Part shown: piece after piece, positions 9,531 through 20,944 of the stretch
Layout of the letters: every line of letters begins with the position of its first letter
How positions within the stretch are numbered: the stretch's first letter is position 1
From: Naematelia aurantialba
Lineage: Eukaryota > Basidiomycota > Tremellomycetes > Tremellales > Naemateliaceae
NCBI GenBank assembly: GCA_021527695.1
Contig: JAKFAO010000004.1
Coordinates: forward strand, 909,001-973,000
Direction of reading: 5' to 3'
DNA length: 64,000 nucleotides
Notes under the pieces: model-generated
The model's input: the letters and a program-made list of their open reading frames with translations, nothing else
Told to the model about the DNA's origin: nothing
Databases searched by the model: none
Made by a program: the position numbers and the translations under genes

Positions 9531-12500
9531 ATGAGGCAGCTCACGCCATCACGGCTCACACAGCTCGCCAGCTCCCGGCAGCAGCTGATTCGGCGCACCT
9601 TGATCGCTCAAGCACAAGCCCCGCGCCCGCTCGTCGCGCCTCGACCGCTGCCGACTCTGCTGAATCCCAATTCTGAGGATGGTCGCGCCAACCACGCGTT
9701 TATGCAAGCGGCGCTGGACGACTTGCGTGCATTGCGAGTGAAAGCCAAGGAGGGAGGTGGGCGGGAGGTGCTGGAGCGCTGGAAAGCCCGGGGGAAAGGA
9801 AAGATGGGTGTTAGGGAGAGGTGAGCACAAGTGTCATCGTTCTTCCAGACAAGTCAAGCCCCAACATATACCAAATACCAGAAGGAACGACAAGCTAAGG
9901 ACGCGTAGGGTAGATGCCTTGCTCGACCCCTCCAGCCCGTTTCTGGAGCTATCCGCTCTGGCCGCACACGACGTGTACCCCGATCCACTACCGGGCGCCG
10001 GCCTCGTAACGGGGATAGGTCAGTCCCCCTTCCCTGCGCCTCATCTGCGGGGCATCGACAGCGAGTCGACGAAACTGAGGTTACAGGTCTGGTGGCGGGG
10101 CGGAAATGCATGATCGTAGCGAACGACCCGACCGTCAAGGGCGGCGCGTATTACCCCCTCACAGTGCGCCTCCCTCCTAGTGCTTTGACGACAACATCAT
10201 CTGACGCATTCAACAGGTCAAGAAACATCTCCGAGCCCAGCAGGTCGCCCTGGAAAACTGCTTGCCATGTGTCTACCTCGGTATGCATGAACCTGGCCTT
10301 TCCAAATCCGAATCATCCATGCAAGTACGCTGCAGGCGGTGTGCTGAAACCAGTAGTCGAGTCGGGTGGAGCGGCCCTTCCTTTCCAGTCCGAGGTGTTT
10401 CCCGACCACGTACGTCTATCCAGTCCGGCCTACACATTAGGGTAGCGTGGCTCGGGCGGGTGTAGATGCTGAGGCGATGCGGTGTAGGACCACTTTGGAC
10501 GGATCTTCTACAACATGGCACGGATGTCCGGACTCGGTATACCCCAGATCAGCGTTGTGCATGGGATCAGCGTGGCGGGGGGAGCGTGAGTCTCTGTTTC
10601 CAGCTTATAATCGACGCGCAAGAAGCTCGCCGTCACCTGCTACCTGTGCGATGTGAATCGGTGCTGAGCTGGCTGCTGTGCAGATACATGCCAGCCATGT
10701 CGGACGTGGTCATCATCGTCAAGAACCAAGGCCGGATCTTCCTTGCCGGCCCACCGCTCGTCAAAGCAGCCACCGGAGAGGTAGTAGACGAGGAAACTCT
10801 CGGTACGCGCCTCTCCCTCCTGCAGGCATTGAGTAGCTTCTTGAGGCGTCGAGCTGACTTGCTGGCTGCTAGGTGGCGGCGAGATGCATACCTCTGTATC
10901 TGGAGTGGCGGATCACCTGGCGACGTCTGACGCGCACGCCATCCGCTTAGCCAGAGAGGCGATACAGGATCTCGGCGCCGCGTCCCCACCGGCGCACAGA
11001 GTAGGTCACGATGCACGCCAGCGCGTGGCGTCAGCTCTGACCGCTGATTGTGGAAGCAGCCAACGGAGATCTACGCACAAGGAGGGGGGTCGCGGCCGCC
11101 ACTCTATCCCCCCGCCGAGCTGGACAGTATCGTCCCTGCCGACCCGAGGCAGACGTATGACATGCGCGAGGTGATTGCACGAATCGTAGACGGGAGCGAG
11201 TTCCGCGAGTTCAAGCAGGAATACGGAAAGACAATCACCACGGTGAGCCTCCTACCTCACCGCGTCGGCATGGCGTCCGTGACCTAGTTGATCGGATAGG
11301 GATTCGCCGAGATTCATGGTCAGACGTGAGCGGTCCCTCCCTTTAATGATCTAGCATGCACGGCCCGGCTGGGCTTGGGCATTAGATGTTGAGATTCAGT
11401 TGGCTGAGGAGCATAGCGTGGGGATAGTCGCCAATGCAGGTGTCCTCCTCTCGCCATCGGCACTCAAGGCGACCCACTTCATCCAGTTGTGCAGCCAGCG
11501 CCAAATCCCTCTTCTCTTCCTGGTCAATGTGAGCGGGTACATGGTGGGAGAAAAGGCCGAGCGGGGCGGCATCGCAAAGGACGGAGCGAAGATGGTCAGG
11601 GCGGTTGCGAGGGCTAAGGTGCCAAAGCTCACGGTGGTCGTGGGTGGTAGTTTCGGGTACGTCGACTTGCGCTCGCTCTCTCCCTCCCTCTCCCTCTCCA
11701 TTCTTTCCTCTTCAAGGAGCGGTCCAGACGTCGTGGTAGCAGAAACGACGGCGGCGCGATTTCTTGGCTCCAGGCTGACAACGTAACCTGCAGGGCAGGT
11801 AATTATGGTGAGCACATGGGAGAAGGAATCAGAGGTCGACGCTAACTCCTTCGAGGGATGTGCGGGCGTGCGGTGAGATTTTGCCCCGCCACGCTGTATG
11901 TGAGCTAACACCAAGGCAGTACTCGCCGCGGTTCTTGTTCATGTGGCCAACTGCCAAGATCTGCGTCATGGGCCCCGACCAGCTTTCGTCTGTTATGCAG
12001 ACTGTTTCCGGGAAACGGGAACGGGTCGCCACCGACGCTGCAACTGCTAGTGCTACTACTCCGAGCACCGCCGCCGCCGACGCTACCACTGCCCCTGCTG
12101 CGGCGACTCGGGACTCCTCGTCAATCAACAAAGAGGGAGGGGGAGACGATAGGTGGGCAGAGCTGCGTGGGAAGATAGAAGCGCAGAGTACGGCGCTGTA
12201 CTCGACCGCTCGAATATGGGTGCGTTACACGGGCTCGCTCTTTGCGCCTGCGTCGTGTCTCTCTGACAGGCGAATGTGCGCTGACAGTTGTCTTTTGTGT
12301 CGGTGTTGTGTTTTCTGCGTTGTCGATGTTGTGCTTTCTGCGTTGTTTGGTTGTTTGGGTTGTTCTTGCATTAATATGGTAGGACGACGGGATCATCGCC
12401 CCGTCCGAGACGAGAGACGTCCTCGGTCTGGCGCTGGAGTTGGCCGCTGAGGAGAGGGCGTCGCGAGGGGGTTCGCAACGAGGGAGCGGGAGCGGCAGTG

Positions 12501-12568
12501 GCGCCGGGGAGAGAGGCGAGGTCGGCGCTGATGGCGATGCGGGCGATTGGGGGGTCTTCAGAATGTGA
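9531..12568 (+). CDS. MCCC2: Methylcrotonoyl-CoA carboxylase beta subunit, mitochondrial
   Basis: Carboxyltransferase subunit of the biotin enzyme that carboxylates 3-methylcrotonyl-CoA in leucine breakdown, in the mitochondrial matrix. The start at 9531 gives an Arg/Ser/Gln-rich presequence ([20 protein letters not shown]). Conserved blocks follow in order: [136 protein letters not shown] and [20 protein letters not shown], then [20 protein letters not shown]. Many introns are present. Two adjacent micro-exons (11794-11807, 14 nt; 11856-11872, 17 nt) encode GAGNYGMCGRA. An extra Ala/Thr-rich stretch of about 40 residues follows SVMQTV, and the C-terminal tail is Gly/Ser-rich. The last intron (12220-12382) is unusually long. 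The alpha subunit is not in the window. Confidence 0.95.
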
Positions 12569-12824
12569 AGTGACGAGTGGCAAGAGGCTCGTAGAGTGTA
12601 CTTGTATCGTGGTTCCGTCACTTGGCCCGAGTGTACCGGCGTGTACAGAACATGGGCGTGTACACAGATGCAAGGGCGTGTATATAAGTGCATGGGACGT
12701 ATAGTCGAGTATATTCCAGTGTGTGGAACGTACGGTCGTATGCGTGGAGGGTCGAGTACTCGCAAGCGGATACCCGATGGCGAAGAATCCGTGTTGCGAC
12801 ACCTGATTCCTCCACCTACTACGG

Positions 12825-12931
12825 CATGATAATACACCATGCAGCATGAACTCAGCGGCATGAGTAACGGCATGATTATACACCATGCATCAGGACATGA
12901 CACGACATGATTATACACCATGCATCAGGTA
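12825..12931 (+). repeat. Three copies of a ~25-bp repeat (CATGATTATACACCATGCAT)
   Basis: Copies begin at 12825 (diverged), 12871 and 12906. The last two share CATGATTATACACCATGCAT followed by CAGG. They lie between the MCC beta stop and the 10-bp array in a convergent intergenic region. Confidence 0.85.
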
Positions 12932-12950
12932 CAACGAATGATCCAACCCA

Positions 12951-13060
12951 GTGCAACCCAGTGCAACCCAGTGCAACCCAGTGCAACCCAGTGCAACCCA
13001 GTGCAACCCAGTGCAACCCAGTGCAACCCAGTGCAACCCAGTGCAACCCAGTGCAACCCA
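12951..13060 (+). repeat. 10-bp tandem array (GTGCAACCCA), 11 perfect copies
   Basis: Eleven uninterrupted identical decamers, preceded by one degenerate copy (ATCCAACCCA). The unit is not a multiple of three, so the open frames across it are an artefact. The array sits 71 bp past the stop of the minus-strand membrane protein and about 380 bp past the MCC beta stop. Confidence 0.97.
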
Positions 13061-13130
13061 GTATCTCCCATCCCCATCTCTACCCGAATCCCAAGACAAC
13101 GACAACAAGCCCGTGCGACCTCGCTGGGCG

Positions 13131-14389
13131 TTAATCGCCCCTTGTGCGCAGTACGTCGAGCCTCGTGATGCCCAGCTCGACCCCGCCCCAGAGGCGCGCC
13201 AGCTCCTGCCCCTCTGGCACGTCCTGGCCCTCGTTCGCCTCTGTGGGCATGGGCATCCGGATGATACTGACCACATTGATGGTTTCGCCGTCCAGCGCGT
13301 CGAGGCTCTCTAGGCGATCGGGGGTGAACCGCGACGGCGGCGGAAGGAGAGACTCGGCGCGGTAGGCTAGGTGGTTGGGGAAGAAGGGAAGCGGGGAGAT
13401 GGGGATCGGTTCGGGTGGGCCGGGATCGGCTCGTGGCGGGATGATTGCTAGGGGTGCCTAGGGACGGTCAGCGACGATGGCGGGGAGCGGCAGGGGACAA
13501 GGCAGGGACTGGTGGAGTGGGAGGAGGAAGGAAGGAGAAGGGAGGAAGAAGGAAGAGGAAGGAAGGAGGAAGGAAGGAGGAAGGAGGAGGAAGGAGGAGG
13601 AAGGAGGAATGAAGGAGGAAGAAGGAAGAGAAAGAAGGAAGAACAGGAGGAACGAGGATAGACGCACAAAATCCGGGCCAACAGCCCGATCTGACGAGAC
13701 TGAAGAGCACACCTCGTCCGCCGACTCCCCCTTCTCTGGCGGCGCAACATCCCACCAATCAGGCAACTGGCTGCCGTCTGACTTCGTCCATGTCCACGTA
13801 CCGCGATCGCGAATGGGGACATACCCTGGTATACCGGGGACGAGGACGCCGAGCCGTTCCGCCTGGGCATGTCAGCGGTCATATCAACCTCTCTACAGAA
13901 TAGTTCGCTGTGGTCGATGAAGCTGTTTCTTGTTGCACATCACCTGATAGATCGTCCTGGTCGCTGAAGCTGACGGGCAGCAGATGATGTGTAACACGAA
14001 ATAGCTCCAGCGCTCTCTCGATGGTCCGACACAGATGACTGCGCAGTGACTCACCTCGAGGAAGATGGCGCGGCGGCGTCGGCGGGCTCGGAGCAGCGAG
14101 AGAAAGGACACGATGGCGAATGCGCCTAGCAGCCCGATGAGGATGTAGAACAGCTGTATGGCACATCGTATCAGCGTGATTCAGCACATTGAGATCAGTC
14201 ATAGCGACAGAACGAGCACGAGATATGGGGTAGAACTTTATTCAGCAGAAGAGGAGGGTGCTTGTGAGAGGCTAAACTAACGTTTCTGTAGAACGATGCT
14301 GGGCCAGCCAAGTCGTTCGACGCCGAGGTCGTTGCTGCCGGAGCCGACGACACGCTGGACGCCGCCGAAGCAGAAGGGCGGCTTGACAT
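13131..14389 (-). CDS. Unrecognised single-pass membrane protein
   Basis: No family recognised. Exon 1 (MSSRPSASAASSVSSAPAAT onward) is Ser/Ala/Thr-rich without a classic signal peptide. Exon 2 encodes LFYILIGLLGAFAIVSFLSL followed by LRARRRRRAIFLE, a clear membrane segment with a strong basic stop on the cytosolic side, so the Ser/Ala part is probably outside. Exon 3 contains LGVLVPGIPGYVPIRDRGTW and DWWDVAPPEKGE. Exon 4 is Pro-rich and ends with INVVSIIRMPMPTEA and LGITRLDVLRTRGD. All three introns have good GT-AG borders and keep frame. The last (13458-13712, 255 nt) is filled with a GGAAGGA-type repeat. About 220 residues. Conserved-looking tail motifs suggest a real basidiomycete protein of unknown role. 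Confidence 0.75.
13510..13640. repeat. GGAAGGA/GGAGGAA microsatellite-like tract in an intron
   Basis: Purine-only run on the plus strand, hence a pyrimidine run in the sense of the minus-strand gene, within its last intron. Confidence 0.85.
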
Positions 14390-15036
14390 GGCCGGATAGG
14401 TCACAGCGCGTCTCAAGACTGTACGACAGCAACGAAGCGGCACCGATCAGAGGCGCGGAAACTGGGAGACGCGAGGGTTGCCCGAAATCGGGTGGCGGTA
14501 GTTCAGGCCTTGGACAACGACAGGAGCTGTGCGGGAACGACAGTGTAGCGCGCGAGTCGCTCAAGTAGAGCTCCCCCAGCCCATTGTCAATACAGAAGGG
14601 GGTGCGAGGACAAGCAGGAAACGACAGAATAGACACAGAGGAGAAAAGCTGTGGTGTCGTCCGAGTCTGACTCGAGACTCCAGCTTTTTTGGCTTGGCCG
14701 CCGATCGGAACTCTCGCACGGGATCAAAATGCACGAATTATGGCCGGGTACCCGACCGCAAGCTTGGCTTGGGACTGTCAGGCCACTGGTCCATGGATAA
14801 TCTAGGCTGCCTGGGACCTGTCGGCCAAGCTGAGCCTCCACCTGGCGAGCATCTACTCGAGTACGAGGTTTCTCCTGCTGCTAACTAAACCCGGCTTGCT
14901 ACTGCACGGTGAGCAGTCCCGAGTCTTGGCGTGAGTGAATGCTGACAAGGAGATTCTGCCAGCAGTCGATCGGCACATCCCTGCCACCCGCGAGCCCCTT
15001 TCAGTCTACTCTACGCACGTTGCGTGCCCTTCCCAC
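14390..15036. other. Divergent promoter region
   Basis: 647 bp between the divergent membrane protein and hydrolase genes. I see no gene; open frames here lack coding character. Confidence 0.6.
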
Positions 15037-16692
15037 ATGTCGCCTCTGCAACTGCTCTTCCTCGGCACTGGCACGTCCAGCGGCCTGCCAATCACGCCTT
15101 GTCTCACGCTCTCCGAACCATGGCCACCGTCATTCCAACACACCGTCCCCATCACCTCTTCTTCCCACTCGACGGCAGCGCCGCCGAAAGGCAGCTGGAA
15201 GCCAGACGGCCCTTGGCCAAGCAACGTGCCTTGCGCGTGCTGCCGCAGTGCGGTGCACCAGGATGTCCCGGAAGGGTGGAAGAATCGACGCGGGAATACG
15301 AGTGTGGTGCTGCGGAAGAAAGATAAGAACGGGCAGTGGAGGAACGTCGTGGTGGACGTTGGCAAGACATTCAGAGAACAGGCACTCAGGTTCTTCCCTC
15401 GATGGGACGTTAAGACCGTCGATGCCGTCATTCTCACCCACGGCCGTAAGTAGTTGTCATTCGCGGCTTGTCGTCTTTGCGTCTCAGATCGACTGAAGCT
15501 GATATGACTGATGGCAGATGCCGATGCGTATTTCGGACTGGATGACCTGAGGGAATGGTGTACACGTCAAGGAAAACCATTGCCAGTTTATCTCAATCGG
15601 CCGACATACGAGATTGTCGCCCAGAGCTTTCCGTATCTCGTCGACAAGTCGGCGGCATCTGGTGGCGGAGACATGTGAGTTGCAGCCGTAGGCGTGTTAC
15701 CCCGGTCTCAAGTCATCTGGCGCAATCCGCGTAGATGCGCTGTGGCTTCGGCTTGAGACGGACCTCTCTTGGATCTCGCTGACCCTCACAGCCCTACATT
15801 ACAATGGAACATCATCGAGGACGACGCGAGCTTTGAAGTATTTGGTATCCACGTCCAAGCATTGCCCGTGGAACATGGAGTGTACTTTCGGTCTCCGCCG
15901 GAAACGTCTCTACCAACGCCCGGGCCGGCGACGTCACAAGTTGCAGCTGTCAAGCCCGTTCCCGAGCCGCTCATCTGCCTTGGATACATGTTTGATCGCC
16001 AAATCGTCTACATTTCAGATGTCAGCTCGATTCCCGAGGCCACCTGGGACCTCATGACCGCGCAGCAACATCAGCATGTCCATCTCGGCCACGCAGGCAA
16101 GAAACGCAACAATGTGGCAGAGCTGCTGGACGGCGTCAAGCGCCTGACATCGCAGTCGAAAGCGATATTACCTACGCCAGGAGCGACACCGACCCAACCT
16201 CGAACTCCATCATCAGACTCTCCCGCCGTCCGAAGCGTGCCATCAGCGTCCCCACCTGAAGCGAGTCTGACCTCCCGCATTCCCATCTTCATCGTCGATG
16301 CGCTGTGGCCGATTCGCCTGCATGCCAGCCACTTCAACCTCCAAAAAGCACTGCAGACGGCCATGCGATTAGATGCAGAGATCACATATCTCGTCGGCTC
16401 GTCGCATCCTACCACGCATTACATGTGGGAAGAGATTTGTCGGCACTTTAGAGGCGAGGCCGGGCAGCGAGAGCACCCGGATAACGAGCAGTGTGCGAAC
16501 TTGCTGAACCGCTTGTTGGCGGATCCCCAGTTCGCCTCGGCGAACGAGGGAGAAAGTTTGGCAGAGCAGTTGAGAAAGTGGGGTGGGAGAGCGGAACCAG
16601 CGTGGGATGGTCTGGTGGTCCAGGTGGGCGGAGGGGGCGACCGGGGGTTCGAAGAACGGACAGAGGAGAGCGCGGGTGGATGGGCGGTCTAG
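15037..16692 (+). CDS. Metallo-beta-lactamase-fold hydrolase
   Basis: Metal-dependent hydrolase of the beta-lactamase fold, PhnP/tRNase Z-like subgroup. The protein begins MSPLQLLFLGTGTSSGLPI, the typical first strand plus G-T-G-T-S-x-G turn. The metal motif ILTHGHADAYFGLDDLREW is formed across the first intron (C|gtaagt, exon resuming ATGCCGATGCG). Later motifs include LPVEHGVYF, a CLGYMFDRQIVYISDVS strand with the bridging Asp, and HVHLGHAGKK. A Ser/Pro insertion of about 40 residues precedes IPIFIVDALWPIRLHASHFN, and the third histidine is probably in this SHFNL motif. Substrate unknown; fungal relatives are annotated only as putative hydrolases. The C-terminal ~60 residues are charged and Gly-rich. 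Three exons. The ATG at 15037 fits the start of the fold. Confidence 0.85.
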
Positions 16693-17434
16693 GTCCGCTA
16701 TACATCGCTAGATCTCTAGATCCCTGAGGGTTGGATACTTGGGCATGTTGGATACCCGTGCATGGGCGCTTTGTCCCTAGACTACCTAGACGTCTTACAC
16801 TGATGTGATCGTCACCCCGACTGCTCATAGTCTCCGTGCAAGCATCAAACAGTCTGAACATGGCGGCTTGATTAAAACGTTGCCTGCCAAGGGAAATTTG
16901 CTTCCGCTTCCGTTGGCGCGTCACTCTGGGGGAGCAAACGTGCTCCCGTCTGAATGGTCGTCTTTGACATGTCAGCGAGGCCCGGACTGCTCGGCACTAC
17001 TGTTGACCTCGACAGCGCTTTTCGACATACACGAGCGAGCGGCGACAGGGCAGTCTGTGAGCGGAGAGCGGAGAGCGTCCCGGTCGGCCCGCCATCTGTG
17101 TTTGTGCCTCGACTGTCCCCGGCGTGCGTTCTCAGCCTGTGACTTGTCGTCATCTGTGTATCGGTGCAGTGGGTCAGTGGGTCAGTGGATCCGTGGACCA
17201 GTGGACAAGTGGCCGCTGTGTCTCGTGGTCGATCTAGGCTCTAGGCGAGTTAGGAGACAACGTCCGGCGAACATAATCTCGAGCACGCCATCTGGTCAAG
17301 TTTTGCAAGGACGAAAGCAAGCAAGGACGAAAACAGGCCAGCAAGCAAACACCCAAGCAAACACGCAATCAAACACACAAGCAAGCTACGCTTGAGCGCC
17401 ACGCGAGTTGACGCTCAGGCTCGGCGCAGTGTTG
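16693..17434. other. Intergenic region, promoter of the cyclin gene
   Basis: 742 bp between genes on the same strand. It holds short degenerate repeats: GTGGGTCAGTGG-like units at about 17168-17215 and AAGCAAACAC-like units at about 17315-17395. No gene was recognised. Confidence 0.6.
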
Positions 17435-19641
17435 ATGTTTGCAGAGGATGAGCGGGAGGCTCGACCGCCGTCCCGCGCCCCTGCCAGAGCTGGCGCTATG
17501 ACCCGCGATGGCGGTGCTCCGGGCGATGGAAGTCACGATGACGGTGGCAATGACGGTGACAATGGCGATGAAAATGACGATGGAAATGACGATGGCAATG
17601 CCGATGGTACTTTCGCTGAGGGTGGTTTCGGATCACATACCCATGGGCAAATGGAATCTGGAGAGGGAGACGGGCAAGCGCACGCTGGACCTAGTCATCT
17701 GAGGCGGGCTCCGTCCACCTCGTCTCAGACGCAAAAAGCACCCATTCGAGCATCTCATGCGTCCACACCGATCCCAGCATCGCAAGTGCCGGCAGCAGAG
17801 TCGGCTCCCGCGCCAGCATATCTCTCTGCACATCCATCTGCGCCGACATCCGACCCACCGGGCTCATCGGTGCCTCCAGGACCGCCTGTCTCCCAAACGC
17901 CAGCGTCAGCAATAGCAATAGCAGCCGCAATAGCAACACCGCAGCCGCCGCAACCGCCACAACTATCGCAATCACCGCAACCCCCGCAACCATCGCAACC
18001 GTCGCAACCACCGCAGCCACCGCAACCACCGCACCCCCAGCCCACCCCACCGCGTCCCGCAACGCCTCACCTCGACCTCGCGACGTACCCGACTCCCACG
18101 CTACTGCGCCTCCTAGCGAGCCTGCTGCAGCAGATTGCGACTGCCAACGACCAGCTGCGCACCGACCTCGACGACGAGGACATGGACGCACCGGCGCAGG
18201 GCAACACGCACGACGACGCTGGTTCTGCCTCTGAAGGGCAGTCGAGTTCCCACTCGCGCGCGTCTTCGTCGTTCCCGACCCACCCTTCACCGACGACCGC
18301 CCTGTTCGCGTTCGACCACTCTGATCCGGCATCGAATATGACCGGCAACACCTCGGGCGCTGGTGCTGGCGCTGGAGCTGGAGGTGGAAGTGGAAGTGGT
18401 GGAAGTGGAAACGCCAACGCCAACGCCGCGGGCGTCGGGATGGGAAACGACGGAGACTACGAATCACACCTGTTCACCGCGTCCAAAGCGGCGCTGAACC
18501 ACCAGTCGGCATTACTGGCGTTCCACGCGCGCCACATCCCGTCCATATCGATCGAAGCGTACCTCCTGCGTATACTGAAGTACTGCCCAACGACCAACGA
18601 AGTCTTCCTGGGCCTGCTCGTGTACTTTGACCGCATGTCGCGATTGGGCACGCCGGCGGGCATTGGCGGCACCGCCGCAGGAGTGCGAAAAGGGTTTGCC
18701 ATTGATAGTTATAATGTCCATCGGCTTGTCATTGCAGGCGTCACGGTTGCCAGCAAGTTTTTCTCAGGTGAGTGCCAGTCTGGGTTGCGTGCAAATCTTG
18801 GTATTGGTCCGCAAGCTTGGTATCTGGATCCACCACCTTAGTATCTGGATCCACCACCTTGGTATCTGGATCACCACCTTGGTATCTGGATTCACCACCT
18901 TGGTATCTGATTCACCGGGCCTAGCAGCACTGTGCGACTGGAGCTGGGGCAGGGCTAGGGTCAACTGTCCGGAGGCTCAGCTAGGGCATGGGCGAGCTTG
19001 CAGGGGCGAGCGTGCAGGCTGAGCTCCAATCGACCCCGCTGACCTGCCTAGACGTGTTCTATACCAACTCCCGCTACGCCAAGGTCGGAGGTCTCCCGCC
19101 CAGCGAGCTCAACTCGCTCGAGCTGCAGTTCCTGCTCCTCAACGACTTTCGACTGGTGATCCCGCCCGACGAGATGCAGCGGTACGGCGACCGTCTCCTT
19201 GGTTACTGGGAAGGCAAGGAGAGCGAGCTCGGCGTAGACGCCGTCGTGCCTCCATCTCAAGCGCCATCTATACGCCCGACTGAAGCAGTAGATGGCGCTG
19301 CCGTTTCACAGCCGCCGCTTGCACCTCCCCACAGTACGCCTCATCGTCAAGCTACGACGCCGGCGGCGTCTATGGCATCTTCAGAATCTATGAGGAGAGC
19401 ACAGTACCCCCACCCGCTCCCGCATCCACATCCACCTCAAACGGCCTTGTCAGCGCCTCCTGCCTCTCAAGCACAATCGCATAGCGCGACGGGGCACCCG
19501 CAGTCGCATGTCTCGGTGACGCCGAGGAGCCGCGAGCGAGATAGGAGCATCGCATTCGATGGAGCCAGTGCGACGATGACGGGCATGCGCGGATGGACGG
19601 GGGACGAGGGCGTGGTGGTTGCGAGTCCGATGCGCGAGTGA
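17435..19641 (+). CDS. Pho85-type cyclin (PCL/Pho80 family)
   Basis: Cyclin that would bind a Pho85/CDK5-type kinase. The N-terminal ~350 residues are disordered: Asp/Gly-rich, then Pro/Gln-rich, then Gly/Ala/Asn repeats. The cyclin core begins after FHARHIPSISIEAYLLRILK and reads YCPTTNEVFLGLLVYFDRMS, SYNVHRLVIAGVTVASKFFS, then across the intron DVFYTNSRYAKVGGLPPSEL and NSLELQFLLLNDFRLVIPPD. The KFFSD, NSRYAKVGG and LNxLE(L/I)xFL motifs are diagnostic of this family. The Pro/His/Ser-rich tail ends SPMRE. Two exons separated by a 284-nt intron (18768-19051) that carries a 21-bp minisatellite. The longer open frame upstream starts with TTG, so the ATG at 17435 (MFAEDERE) was chosen. Confidence 0.9.
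18818..18918 (+). repeat. ~21-bp minisatellite in cyclin intron
   Basis: About five copies of GGTATCTGGATCCACCACCTT with small changes, entirely inside the intron 18768-19051. Confidence 0.9.
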
Positions 19642-20944
19642 GCCGGAGTGGAGGTCTGAGTAGGGGGGGTGATAAGAGGTCGGCGTCTCCGGCCCACGAG
19701 TGACGGGAGTGATCCGCTATACAAATCTAGATGTAGTCTTGTCTTTTGGGCGCTGTGGCAGTATGCTTCGCTTCATCTGCATCCAGTGTCGTGCTTGTAC
19801 ACTCGCAACCACCTGTACTCGCTGTGGTGCACTGTACGCCATGCATAACAGGCAAGACCAAGGCAGGTTTGTATGTCAGCCGCAACGGTCGGATCTCGCC
19901 AGCTGCGACAGAGTCCCAAAAATGTTGCCACTCTGGGCAAGTTGTTCCGTTCCGCAAACGTTTTCGTGCGATAAGTCGTCAGTTCTTTCCCCACTTGGCT
20001 CCCTCGGGTGCGCTGGGCTCTGGTCCTGCTGCTGTGTCCTGCTGCTGCTGCTGCTGTGTCCTGCTGCTCACCCTAGCCCCGAGTCAACCAGGGCTCACGC
20101 CTCCCAGCGTACTCGCCGCTTGTGCGCATCCTTCCGCCGCGTCAGTCACGAACCCGCCAGACGGAGAGGTTAATCGCTCAGCCAGGGGAGAGCCGACGAC
20201 GTCTGCGCCAAGCCTTGGTTTGGCTCTTATCCTAGGTATTCATCCATCCATCTATACTGCCGTCTACTACGATCTGCTTGCCTACCAAATACTACCTACT
20301 ACCTACTACCTACTACCTACTACCTACTACCAACAACCTACTACCCACTACCCACTACTCACAACCTACAACCTAATACCTACTACCTGCAACCGAAAAC
20401 CCACCACTCGCTACTACCTGCATCCTCGAGATCTACACCATCGACACGCAGCCAACATTGCATGTCGCTTTCGTTCTCTTCGTTCTTTTCGTCCGACGCG
20501 CCATCTCCCCTCTGACTGCGATACTGCGATTCATCCATCGCTACAACGCAGACTCGGAACTCGTACGCCTACGCCGTCTGTCCACGTTTGGGATCCGTCG
20601 AGAGCATCAGCCCCACTCGCGACGACTGCTCGCTCGGCGATTATCTCACAAGCATCAAATCTCACAAGCATCAACGTAGCTCTCCGTTTTCTTCACAAGC
20701 ATCAACGTAGCTCTCCACTTTTCTCACAGTCACCAGGTGAAGGGCAGGCGCGAAGAACAGCCAAGGACGGCAGAAAGTGCAGGATAGAGAGAAAGAAGGA
20801 AATTTAGACATCTCGGACAGAGAGAAGGAGGAACACAGGCGGCCAACGCGACCACCATCGACCGGCGACGACGACAACGACGACGACGACGCTCTAACCC
20901 CCCATCCCTTCCTAGCACTCGATGCACCGGTGACACGGCGCAGC
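19642..20944. other. Intergenic region upstream of the amino-acid permease
   Basis: 1.3 kb. It contains a run of TACCTACTAC units (about 20285-20380) and a short repeat of CACAAGCATCAACGTAGCTCTCC at about 20650-20725. The long open frame over it (19746-20807) has repeat-driven composition and no motif, so I regard the stretch as promoter and 5' leader. Confidence 0.6.
20285..20380 (+). repeat. TACCTACTAC simple repeat
   Basis: Degenerate tandem repeat of 7- to 10-bp units in the 5' region of the permease gene. Confidence 0.8.

Noticed and set aside
6145..12568. Possible metabolic cluster (permease, mutarotase, MCC beta)
   Set aside because: The three genes belong to unrelated pathways and alternate in strand; no shared regulatory motif seen.
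12907..13313. Open frames in all frames over the decamer array
   Set aside because: A 10-bp stop-free repeat opens every frame; the translation is only the repeat.
16805..17395. 196-codon plus-strand frame upstream of the cyclin
   Set aside because: Ends in Gln/Asn/Thr repeat text and has no domain; probably promoter and leader.
19746..20807. 353-codon plus-strand open frame
   Set aside because: Composition follows CTGCTG and TACCTACTAC repeats, no motif, start of the real permease lies just downstream.
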